This document shows, in pieces, positions 26,401 through 38,400 of a stretch of 64,000 nucleotides of DNA (within the stretch, counting starts at the first letter, position 1; each line of letters starts with the position of its first letter). Both the position numbers and the translations under genes were made by a program. A model generated the notes under the pieces. It was not told where the DNA came from and made no database searches. It worked only from the letters and a program-made list of their open reading frames with translations. Origin of the DNA: Siderastrea radians (Eukaryota; Cnidaria; Anthozoa; Scleractinia; Rhizangiidae); contig OZ024896.1 in NCBI GenBank assembly GCA_964017195.1, positions 27,007,430-27,071,429 of the forward strand, given 5' to 3'.

Positions 26401-29400
26401 TTGCAACTCGAAGGCATGTGCCGTACAATAGTGAAAATATCGTAAACAAAACAGCAACGTGATTTCAAGGTGTGAACTAAAAAATTTAAACGAAAAAAAT
26501 GAAATATGCACGCAAAAACGAAATTCTTCGTGGGTGTGATTATGTTCTAAGACGGTTAGACAATGAACGCTCGTGTCCTATGGGATATAGCGTCCCTCGC
26601 AAGATAGAATACATTTTATCTTTGCTCTGGACACTATATCCCACAGAACACTCGCGTTCATTCTCTCACCCTTACTTAGATCTTGCTCAGCGTGTAAAAA
26701 GCATCCTAAAAATAAAATTTCTAAAGGATCCGGAGGCTTATAAACTTTGAAATATATTTCTTATTAGTAGTAATCGTGGGATAGCAGTCATATTGTAAGT
26801 ATCACAGTTTATTATTTATATTTTTTTCATCGTAATTCTCTGTATTTTAGGCTCAATAATTCAGCCTTTTTAAGCAGCAAGAGAGCGTTTATATAGAGTA
26901 GTTTATTAGTTATACAACTTCCATGTGTGTGATCAGGGATGACGCGTACGGGCAATAAGTAAGAAGGGTAAGTATGCAATTCCTATTCTTACAAATGTTG
27001 TAAATGGACAAACTTATACTCCATTAAAAGTATTTTTAATAGGACAATTTTTTTTGGAATAGTGAGACTTAATATTTCAGGCATTGTAAAGTACAAATAA
27101 ACAAAGATTACAAAGTTACTCACTACACTCCATTCCCCCTCGCCAAACAAAAAAAAACTGGCTAATCACGGACAACTAAGTAAATACAGAAAAAAAAGCA
27201 AAAAAAGTTACAAGCACAGTAAAAGAAAAATACATGTAGCTATATAACACGAAAAGAACACCATTGTTTCTAGAGGTTTTTACAACTATTATGATAATGT
27301 AGTACTCAGAAGTGCGTCTGGGCTGAAGGTTTTGAGCCAAAAAACTGGTGAACACTTTACATACCGATACAGCAGTGGGAGGCTCCCGGTTGTTTTGCCT
27401 GTTAAATATATGTGGCAAAAGTAATTCCCATTTTTTTTGATGCAGCTTTATTTCCTTTTTCTATTTCATGGATATTTTTCAGAAGTCGTAAAAAACTAGA
27501 AAAATTCGGAGAGCATTTCTTTTGTTTACAGGTCCAAATGTGTTACTTAGCAACTAAAAAAGCAAAATTTATTGGAAGTCTTAATTTTGACGTATCCAGT
27601 CTCATACCCAGCGTAGTATCTGCTCGTAACGGCATGTTCTTAGTTAAAACCTGGCAAGTTTGGAGCCATAAAACAAGATTATTCCAAAGCAACTGGGTAC
27701 TTTCGCAGTTCCAAAATAGATGAAAGAGAGTTTCAGTTTCCCTTTTACAGAAAGTACGTTTTTCGTTGTCACTAAGACCTATCTTATACAGAAAGTCGTT
27801 TGTTGACAGGCGACGATGCAAAAATTTGAAATTAAAAACTCTAAGCTTCGAACTTTTAGTACACTCGAAAGCCAATAAATAGACAGATTTCCAGTTAATC
27901 TCATGATCCTCCTCTGGCTCTGGGCAAATCTCTCTTGGCTCCGAAGGGGTTTTAACCAGCTTATTGTATATCAATTTAGAGGGTTTAGCACTGCGCAAGA
28001 ATTTTCAGAAAAAGGAGCAGTAGTTACTCGAAGGGGAACCCGTGTTTTGTCTGCGAAGACATCTAGCTGCTGCAATAACTCCAAAAAAATTAAGGGGTCG
28101 AAGTTGGACGTCATATCTGCTTTCAAAGGAAGAAGGTGAAAGAAACTTGTCGGAGTTATCCATTAAATGCCTGACTGCGGTTATACCTTTAAGGAACCAA
28201 TCTCTGTTAAAAACAAGTTTTCCATTTATCCTTATAAGCGAATTGTACCATAGGGGTGATGATAGGAACTGTTGCCTCGCTGTTACTTTATCTTCAAAAA
28301 AAAAACTTCTGACCAGATTGCCAGAGGTTCTTTAACAAAGGGATCTGATACGCTTATCAAGTTACTTGTATCTGTTTTATTTAAATTTCCCCGAAAAATC
28401 GCCTTACCGCCATATTTTTTAAGTTCCGCGTCAAAGAAAAGCTTCCAATGACCACAGTTTTCGTTATCCAGGTAGTTCTTCACCCAAACAGCTTTGAGAG
28501 ATTTATTGAAAGATATTATGTCAATCATCTTGATTCCTCCTTCAGGGTAGTCATTTATCATGACATTTCTTTTTATTTTATCTACTTTATCGCTCCACAA
28601 AAATTTGCAGAATAGTGTGTTGGTTTCTTGAATTGCTTCATTGTATGTAGGGAGGGGAGAGAGAATATACACTAATTGCGATGCTACAAAGCTTTTTAAG
28701 ACCATGACTTTCCCCAACAAACTAATCGGCGGAATTTCCAACACCCCAAGATCGCTCGCATTTTCTCCAGTTTTTCTTTGTAATTTTGGGAAACAGTTAT
28801 CTCGGGATCAGTTGAAAGCCAGACACCAAGAGCTTTAACCTTCTTAAACGGCCATTTGAAGCTTTTTTCTGGGCACAACCTAAGATTGCAGTTTGTTTTG
28901 GAGCCAATCCACAGAGCTTTTGTTTTACCACAGTTGAGTTTGAGACCAGACATTTTACCGAAATCATCTAGCAGTTTGAATGATTCTCGAAGAGATTCTT
29001 CAGAGCCATCTAGGATAAGCGTCGTATCATCGGCATATTGACTCAGCTTAATTTCCTGACCACAGACAGTTAAACTTCTAATTTCGTTTGTTTTACGAAC
29101 ATTTTCCGCCATTTTCTCAGCTGAAAGAATAAACAGATAAGGCGACAAAGGGCAACCTTGCCGGACTCCTCGCGTAAGTTCAAAAAAATTGCTTGCCCAT
29201 CCATTATTTAAACACAACTTTCAATGTCTTGATAGAATACTTTCATCCATTTTTGAAAAGATAAGCCAAAGCCGAAATGCTGGAGAGTTCTCTGTATAAA
29301 AGGCCATTCTAGAGTGTCAAAAGCTTTCTCAAAATCGAGAAAAAGCAGGAGCCCAGGAGTATTTTTCGCTGCAGTATATTTAATTACTCCGTCAATTAAC

Positions 29401-32400
29401 CGAATATTCTCTCCAATGAATCTGTTTTTAATAAATCCAATTTGATCTTGGGAGATGAGTTTCTGGAGAAATGGTTTAATACGATTTGCCAAAGCTGTCG
29501 TTGCAATCTTGAAGTCACAATTTAGTAACGTTAAAGGCCGCCAGTTTTTAATTAGATTAAGTTCTGCATCTGTTTTGGGGATAAGTTTAATAATTCCCTG
29601 TCTTTGTGATATGGGAAGTTTACCATTTTCGTGTGAGTAATTTAATGTATCAATCAAAATATCTGCCAACTCGTCCCATAATATCTTACAAAATTCACCG
29701 GGTAGACCATCCGTTCCAGGGGTTTTATCAGAATCCATGTCTTGTAACGCCTTAAGACACTCCTCTTTCTTTAGCGGGCCTTCACATGTAGCTTGTTCCA
29801 CATCGTTCAAGCGTATTGGACTTTCTTGCAATGGAAAAACATGACTCAAATGATCTCCGCATTCTATTCTTGAACTGTATAAATTTTTATAAAAAGATTC
29901 ACATTCGTTTAGAATCTCGTTATCTGTGTATATGAATTCGTTGTCGTTAACCTTAAGCTGGGATATCGTATTTTGTTTACAGTGTCGTTTTTCCAGATTG
30001 AGAAAGTATTTGGTGTTTTTCTCCCCTTCATTATACCATCGGATTTTGAGATCTTGAGATCGCTCCTTTAGTTTGGTGCTCAATAATTTTCTCTAATTCA
30101 CGTTTCCTAGTTTGATGTTTCGTCCAGATCCTTTCCTTCTCAGAATCGTCAGCGTGACCATCAATAATATGTTTTTCTAAAGCTGAAATTGACCTTTCGA
30201 TTTCTTCTTGTTCTTCTGCCATTTTACGTGTTTTGAAGGCGCTAAAACCGCATAGAGTGCTCTCTAATCTTCATTTTCACCATCTCCCACAGAAGATTGG
30301 GATCGACTTTCTCATCCTTCGTATATTCGTCTTTAGTTTGTTGTATAACTGATTTGATTAGAGCAACATATTCTGTATCTTCCAAGAGCACGTGTTAAGT
30401 TTCCAGAACCCATGATCCCTGTTATTGGAATGCAAGGAAACTTTTATAGTAATCTTGGAATGATCTGTTTTGTACCCTGGTATAATCTCTGCATCAACAG
30501 TATTTCAAAAAGTGCTTTGGCTAACTAGAAAAAGATCAAGTCTACAGTGAACTTCAGGCCTTCTTTGACGCCACGTAAATTTGAGGAGGTCAGGGTGTAA
30601 GACTCTCCAGGTATCTATTACATCCAAACTTTCCCTCAAGTCTTTAACAACCTCCAACGATTTCTTATGGGCTCTGGCAAGGCTGCCCTTTTTGTCTTTT
30701 TCAACATCGGGCATCAGGGTACCTTTTGCTGAAATAGGCTGTTAGTCCTCTTTTTTTAGCTTCCTTGAGTTTATCTACCTGTGGCTTTCTCAAATCGTGC
30801 AGTTCTTTGGGCATATCTTCGAAAACGCTGTAATCCTTATCCCTCAAAGTCTTCCTGGCTTGGTTTAGAACTTCTTTGCGATCCTGATATCGATATCTGA
30901 GAAATCTTGCAATGATGGATCTCGATTCGTTGACTTTTGGCTTACCAAGTCGATGTACTCTCTGAAATTCGAACTTGTCGCGTGCGTTCGTAATTTGTAA
31001 CTCCTGCTCCATAGAGTTGAATAGCACCTCATTGGTATTTTCTACCTTCTGTCGACTCCCAACTTGATCATCATCCCCAGAAAGTTGAGGGTTTTCCTCC
31101 CCGATGCCAACGAACAACAAATTGTCTCTTCGGCTGTAGTGCTCCTGGTACAGCATCTGCTTTTTGAGATTTTCATTCTCGAATTGGGCAGCTTTGACAT
31201 CCCTTTTCAGATCGGCGATATCTTCACCATTGAAAGTGACACTGGTTTCGAGCTCCTCCACTGCTTTATCCACCTTCTTAGATTTTCTTTTCAGCTCTTT
31301 AACTTCTCTGTCAAGATATGCTACGGATTCTTCTATGTTAGCAATCACCTCAAATACATTCTCCAACCTGCTCTCAATGTTGTCTAACTTTGACAGCTTC
31401 GCAAGGATCAAATCAATCTTCTTCCCTACGTCTTCTGCCATTTTAAGCGCTTCGAGGACTTCGTCGTCTGTTTCGCTCAAGATCGATTCGTTCTGAGCTT
31501 CTCGAGATCTCTTTTCTTCGGGACTATTACTGCTATCAGACGATGTCTCTGATCTCACTTTTCCCTTCGCAGACATGAATTAGAGCCTTTAAATTTGCCA
31601 AAAAAACTGCGGAGCACCAAGGCACACGTCCTACTCGCTCGCCATTCTCCCCAGTCTCCTTTTTAATAGGACAAAACTTGATCCATTAGGGTTTTCCGAT
31701 TTAGTGGAAATGGAAAAAGCTTTTCCCCTATTAGCATGAAAACAAGAAACGTGTGCAGCGGACAGGCATATTATAGCACCTCGTGTTGCTAAAATCAGAA
31801 TTGTGTGGCCAAAACTAATTGCAACATACGCATATAGTTATCGCATTTGCACGCGCAAAATGCTATTGGTCTGGAGCTATAATACGATAGAGCAAACAAT
31901 GGGGGGTTTGCACTAGCAAATGCGACAAGTATACGTGTATACTGCAAATAAATCGACCTTAAAAACTAACCAACAAAAACAAAGAACAACAACGACAAAA
32001 GAAAGCAAAACCAGACAAAATATCTGAAATTAAAAGGAAGCGATCTTCACAACATTGTAATGGTACATTTTTTATATTGAGAAAGTTATGTATCAGTCAA
32101 ATCCAAGAGTGCCTATCCTCCCCGGGAATTTGATGCAAGGTTGATGCAATTTGATACAATTTGACTTAGTGGAGAATTTGACGCAAAGCAAGGCCCCACC
32201 GGTCGGGTATTTGACCATCGACAAAACTTTGCTTAGCGGCTGCAAGTTAAAGAATTTTAAGTTACATAATCGCTACATAACAGAAAGTATTCATCATGGT
32301 TTTCTTCGTTTTGTGGATTGATTGATACAACTGATTTTACTTTAATAAATCTCTTCTATATCTTGTAGTTCAATTTTATCCTTGGTTCAATTTTTATTTT

Positions 32401-35400
32401 CTTTTGTTTTATAAAAAAGAAAAAAGGAAAATGAAAATTGAACCAAGGATAAAATTGAACTGCAACATATATATAGCGTTATTATCTGTTTTTTTGGGAA
32501 ATCCATTTGCATCCGTGTTCAATGTGGACTTACTGCAATAGTGTAGTGTCCAAAAAACGTAGATTATTGTAATAAAAAATAAACATGAATAAAGAGTGCT
32601 TCATCGACGAAAGAGTAAGCTACTACCTGAAAAGACATTGCATATTTCTGTGTTATTGGATCCTCCTTTTATCTTTAAAATTTCAGGTGACGCAAATTGG
32701 TATAAGCAGTCAACTGTTTGAATACTAAATTTGAAGAAAGGGTTATACCACGACTAAAACATGGGAAATTTTTTTATAAATACTAACGTCAATACCTACT
32801 TATCTACAGGGTGGGAATTTGACACTGTTTTGAACCCCTGACCAGTGGGGCATTTGAGCGTGTAAACCGCCAACATAGTGGGTAATTTGACTCACTTTTT
32901 TAAAAAAGTCAAATGCCCGAGGAGGAGGGGGGGGGAGGGTTGGCGCGCTTGGATTTGACAGACAAGCATTGAAGTGATTTTACACAAACGGTTAAGTTTT
33001 GATTAATTTCACTAAGAACGAATGAATAAACGTTGTGATTCCTCATGAGTCAAATTGACAGCATGGCAAAAAAACCGTCCTTATACAATCATTTTTGTAC
33101 GAGATCGCTCTCACAGCTAGACTTTGCAACAAACAAACTGGTATTGATATAAAAGCAGTAGTCTTGTCATCCAGTGTAGTCTCTTTACAGTTTGTTGTCA
33201 AAGGCTTATAATAGCCTGCTTTGCAGGTAACAGGCAACTTCAAAAGGAAGAAAAAAATGAACGGGCTCCCTATGGTTGACACTTTATCTGGCCTATGTAC
33301 ATGTAATTAGGCTTGTGAAACTCGTAGCAGGCTTCTCTTCCTAAATGTCACAAGGAATCCCAAGGATGCCTGATATGAAAATGGCAAGTTTATTAATTGT
33401 GATTGGATACCGTTCAGGGCACAATTTGTACTGATCCGTCACAGAAATGGATAGATTGGCTTTGTTAAAGAATTGTTATGGACGCGTTAAACCAGAAACT
33501 TTTACACAATGATGTAAAACCTTCTTTCGAACAAAATACATTTCCAATATACATTTGGACGAGCGTCAGTTATGTACTGTTTATAGCGCATTGGATTTTC
33601 GATCAGACATTCGATCGAAAGCCGTGGGGATAAGTAGCTTATGAAACTTTGCTCGGCATTGTAACCCCCCCCCCCCCCATTTAAGTCGTCAAAGAATGAC
33701 CAGTCCCTTATCCCACACAGAATTAGAATTGAAAAATATTTCTCCTGGCTTAGTGGACGATGACGAGCTGGTGTTCCTTTTACTCTGGAGGGCATAGGAA
33801 ATAGGATTGTAAAACTTGTTTTGATCTTTGCTGCAATCTTAAAACCTAAATGCGAATTCAAACATTCATGATAGAATCTATAGACAGGGTCACTTACGAT
33901 ATAGTGTGGCAACACAAGCTCAGCAAAAAAAACATATTGTTGTCATCATTGAAATGCATTTCACTCCCGTTTCTAAAAAAAATGCCGATAGTCTTTTATA
34001 TCGACTTACACACCTAAATCACATATGACCACCACACCAGCCCTCCCGTTTACTTCAAACGCAAGGTAAGGTACCTTTATTTAATCAGAGATTAAACAAA
34101 GTTACCCTAACTTACCACAATTCCGGTTCCTATTCTTCTCGCCCGCCCAGCAAATTCGTTTCGGTGATTAAAAGGCAGTACTCTTTTTGGGCCTAACTTG
34201 GCTCTTCTAATTTAAGCCATAAAAGCCCTATTTACAGGGGCTGGGCAGGTACCAAAGGGCCAAATGTACCACTTTGTATATGTAGGGCCAAAGGTACCAC
34301 TTTGGGCTGTTTCGGTTTCCAATGGGGGTCGTTTTGTCCCAGCTGTGACCGAAATAGCTCCACAGTGAGCCACGGCAGCTACAGAGGCCTTAGGGCTAAT
34401 TTGGCATTTTGGGGCTTAACATCTTTTGAATTTGTAGTGTTTATTAACCATAGTTCCAATAAACTATTACTGCTTCGATAGTTCCATGCCTTTTCATGTG
34501 AGGTGGTTTACAAATAGTCTAAGCTACTGGCTGGGAAAGGGTCAGATTTTTTTATCTTCGCTAATCATTGTGAATACCAAACGCAGCTTGTAAATACTTT
34601 CATTGCCTTCACGTACCTGCATGGGATATCCCACACAAAGCCTACGCTGTCACAACTAAAATGACCGTTCCGCATGAAGCGGTTATGTTAGACAGCTGAA
34701 ATTTTAGATTAAGGATTTGTGTGCCCTTAATTTTACGTGCGTAGAAGGTATATCCAGGAAGGAAAAGGGGGTCAGGAAATCTCCAGACAAGAAAACCAAA
34801 AAGGAACTGCTGTCGAAATATATTTTCATCTCATAAAACTTGTACTTCCGAAACTTGTACTACGAAAATATTGTTATGTTTCATAAGTTAAGAATTTTGT
34901 ATCCTGAATCGAAAATAATGTCCCTGTCACAAAAAGGAGAAACGAGTAACGAGGGGAGGGAATTTATTCTATAAATCTTGATCAGGGTGAACACCAAAAT
35001 AAAACAAAAGGAAAGACTGGGAAAGACTGAAAGGGAAAAGCGTGACGCAGGCAACCGTCGGTCGCTAGAAATAGACTTTCATTAGACCATTAGACTTACA
35101 TTATATTTTGTAGATAAAACAAAGCGGTTTTGTTAACCAAAATAAGAAAATATGGCTGGAAGATATTGGTGTATCTGAACCTCCTTCGTATAGTTGCATC
35201 TTTTAATCGTTTCTGTTTGCTTATTTTCAGCAGTCCTATATTTACATATTTCGTCGGTTCTATATAATTTTACATATTTCGTCGATTCTATATTTGAGAA
35301 TTTTTGCATGGTTCAATTCTTAAAACATCCTTGCAAGCCGTCAATGATTCAGGACTGTTTCCAAAGTGTTATATCGTTTACTTGTGTCCCATATTCAAAA

Positions 35401-38400
35401 CATCAAACAATTGTAATTTTCGAAACCGCGGAATGGAAAGATTGCTATTTTAAAACATAGTTTTCTTCGTGATTTGCAATATCCACGTTAGTCCTAATTA
35501 CAGAGATTTGATAAGCAACTTGACGTGAATGTGAAGTTCAAGATGTCGCGAATCTCCTCAGATGTATATAGACCTCTTTCTTTGCTTATAACCGGGGTGT
35601 GCGCAATGTAATTTATGTAAGCACCTGACGTAGCAATCGGTGAAGAAAATGAACACAAGCAGCCCCCAAATTTTTTGGGATTCGAGAAACATAAACAGAA
35701 GTACAACAGAACCTAATACACATGTTAATTTTGTTCTCTTTAGAGTTATTCAGTGAAGGTCCAAATTTAACTTTCCAGTCCACTTCCTAAGCCAACATAT
35801 AACGAAATACCGATAGCATAAGAAGGTCACGTCTGTATCACAAGGTTGGACTGCCTGTAGAACTTCTGATGACTTTTTTTTAAATAGGAAAAAAAATAGT
35901 AACCAACCTTCTTTTTCACAAATGAAGGGCACACCAACATTGCAGGGGGAATCAAGCCACCAGTGGTTATACAGATAGACGCAGTTCTCACTCAAATTTC
36001 CATTTGGCTCAATAGGACCCCATCTAGTGTAGTTAGCGTACGTGCCATCCCTCCATCGAAAAACGCCTTCTTCAAGATTGTCAGACAAACCAATCCACGC
36101 ATCTGGTAAACTAGCGTTATTAAGCATATTTACGAGAAAATTGTTTTCATCGTCGTTTTTTATATCGACCAGTTTTGAATTGACATTCAGGCATCTCTTT
36201 TCAGCCTCGTCCCAAGTTGTTTGGGTAGAGTACACCCGGTAACATGATCCAATATAAGGCGTCCAGTCGGGAAGACACTCTAAAACCAAATCATGAAACC
36301 AGGTCAATCATTGGCACGCTTTTGTTGTAGGGATCTCAAACTTTGGAATTTGCCAGCTCTTCACTACGTTGAACAGAAAAAACAACAACAACTTTCTTTT
36401 GTCCTGCTAATTGTCAAGTAATTGCGCCCCGCGGCTAACTGAAAGTGCTGGGGTAAGTAGTCTATCAAGTAGTAACGTTACATCAATTGCATTACAAGGG
36501 TTTTCCTAAAAACAAAAATCGCTAAGAAATTTTTTACCGGCTAATATAACAAACTTTTCAACATAAAAGAGACCTATAATGTCAAAAATAATGCTAATAC
36601 TGACATCATTCAAGATTTACCTGGGCAGGCGTTCATCGAACAATTTTCTGTCTCTGTTAGTTTGAAGCCAGGATCCAATCCGCTGAATATCCCAGTTGGG
36701 GGGTCCATACAGGTGCTTCTAGTGCGACTTCTGAGACCGTTACCGCAAGTGACGCTACATTCGCTCCACTTCCCCCAAGGACCGGGCTCAGCGAATAAAC
36801 GATCGGTCTCTTTAATAAAAAGAGAATACAATTAAAATCTAATGATATTGCAGATCTATCGAAAGAAATCACAAAGTAAAGGACTTGGGAATGCAATTAA
36901 AACTGTTGTTACCAAGCGGTTGTCTTTCCCTGTATAACTTTTGCGTTCATTAGCTAGTTTTAAGATGGCCACATGACAACCAACAAATAAGCTGTTTGCT
37001 GCGAAAAGTCCTAAGCGGTTAACGTTTGCGAAAATTAATACATCATGGGACAACAATTCAATGTTGCCCGCTATGGACGTGTTTGAAAGTGGCAATTATA
37101 AGGTTTATTGAACAAATTGACCGTACTTTTCCATTGTCTGTTCTCTTATTGATCATAGAAATGACGTCATAAAATGTTCAGTTGCCGCCGTTCGGATAAG
37201 CCTTCTTTAGGGAAAATTCGGTCCTTTGAGCCCTTCAGTGTCCAGTTCATTTGAATCGAGACTTCCAGAGCTTTCCCATTTATTTTCACCTTTTAAATGG
37301 TGTATTTTGATCCGTATAATGTCCAAAATCCTTTCCAATATTGTTGCGTACAACAGTCGGTCGGAGTGTGTTGGAGGCATTGCATTAAAAAGAAAACCAC
37401 GATCAAAACATCAGCCCTCTTCCATCCCCACCCTCATGTATCATTAACATACCAATTACTCATCCAATGGCCTTAAACAACCTACTACGACAAAAATTCT
37501 GTATTAATAGAAGACAGTGCACCACATGCCCGTCTTGATAAGGATTTCCAAGAACACACGAATGGCTACTAAAAGTTGCTTGCCTAAAAAATGTTCCGCG
37601 CTTATTAAAATGAAATAACCTGTTTTCGTTGGTTGCTGAACTTGAGGTTGATTAATGTTTCTTAAATGTCCTTCCAGTAGAGCTGGAACATGCCTACAAT
37701 TCATCCGGTGCCGAACCCGATTCACGGCTCACGCGCAGGGCGAGTTGGTCCACAACTCATTGTAGCCTAAAATTTTCCATCCTTATTAGCTCCGATGATC
37801 CGCAAGTTATATGTGTAGGATTTCCTCGTCATAGGAAAATAAGAATCTCTATCCAGTCGTCTGATTTATTAACGACAAGTTCATGTGCTTTTCTAGTAAA
37901 AATCACGATCAGTAACCCAATACACGTAAAATGTGAAGGAAAACGGATCACAGCTTCCAACACATCAGATCACAGCATCCACCCTAATGACATAACAATA
38001 CTGAAACTCGGAAATGCAAATGACGACAATAGGACTTTTAATTTCAACTGCAGTACACAACGTGTGGCTCCCACTGCATTACATCATGAATCCATATTTT
38101 TGAGCAACTACTTTTAGAAAATAATAAGATCTATTCAATTTGCGCTACATATCGCGACTTTCTTTAGTACCTGGGATGTACGCGGCCAGATATTGTTGAG
38201 CAACGGGTTTGACTAGTGATCCATCAGGCAGCTCAATACTGACGGCAAAATATCCTCCTTCTTCCTTTTGGACATGTAGAACCTCCAAGAAATATAGGCT
38301 GCCTTCTTCCAAATGCAACGCCCCAAGCCTGTGGACTCAACAACGACAGCAGTTTTTGATTGCTTTCCCAGTGACTTTATATATCACGGGGTAGTTGTAA

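Larger units (their letters stand above)
27048..31659 (-). mobile_element. L1/Tx1-type LINE insertion with 15-bp target-site duplication
   Basis: A 4.6-kb non-LTR retrotransposon on the minus strand within a gene A intron. TTTTTAATAGGACAA occurs on both sides (27033-27047 and 31660-31674), a 15-bp target-site duplication. A run of T immediately inside the 27048 end is the poly(A) tail on the element's strand. From 5' to 3' it has an ORF1 (31576-30701), a remnant of the endonuclease, reverse transcriptase and a C-terminal Cys-rich region. The intact flanks show target-primed insertion. Most of the endonuclease domain is missing and ORF2 is frame-shifted, so the copy is now inactive. Confidence 0.92.
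31675..35907 (-). other. Gene A intron, 5' flank of the LINE
   Basis: It contains a candidate MITE at 32113-32930 with a nested hairpin (32368-32460), a C homopolymer near 33666-33680 and short degenerate repeats around 34230-34320 (GGTACCA/TGGTACC words). No domain-like exon was found. Confidence 0.5.

Noticed and set aside
31064..31496. Plus-strand frames of about 110 codons
   Set aside because: Antisense shadow of the LINE ORF1.
33043..33282. Minus-strand frame with [15 protein letters not shown], weakly EGF-like
   Set aside because: Too few cysteines, no matching phase-1 borders, and nothing similar in gene B.
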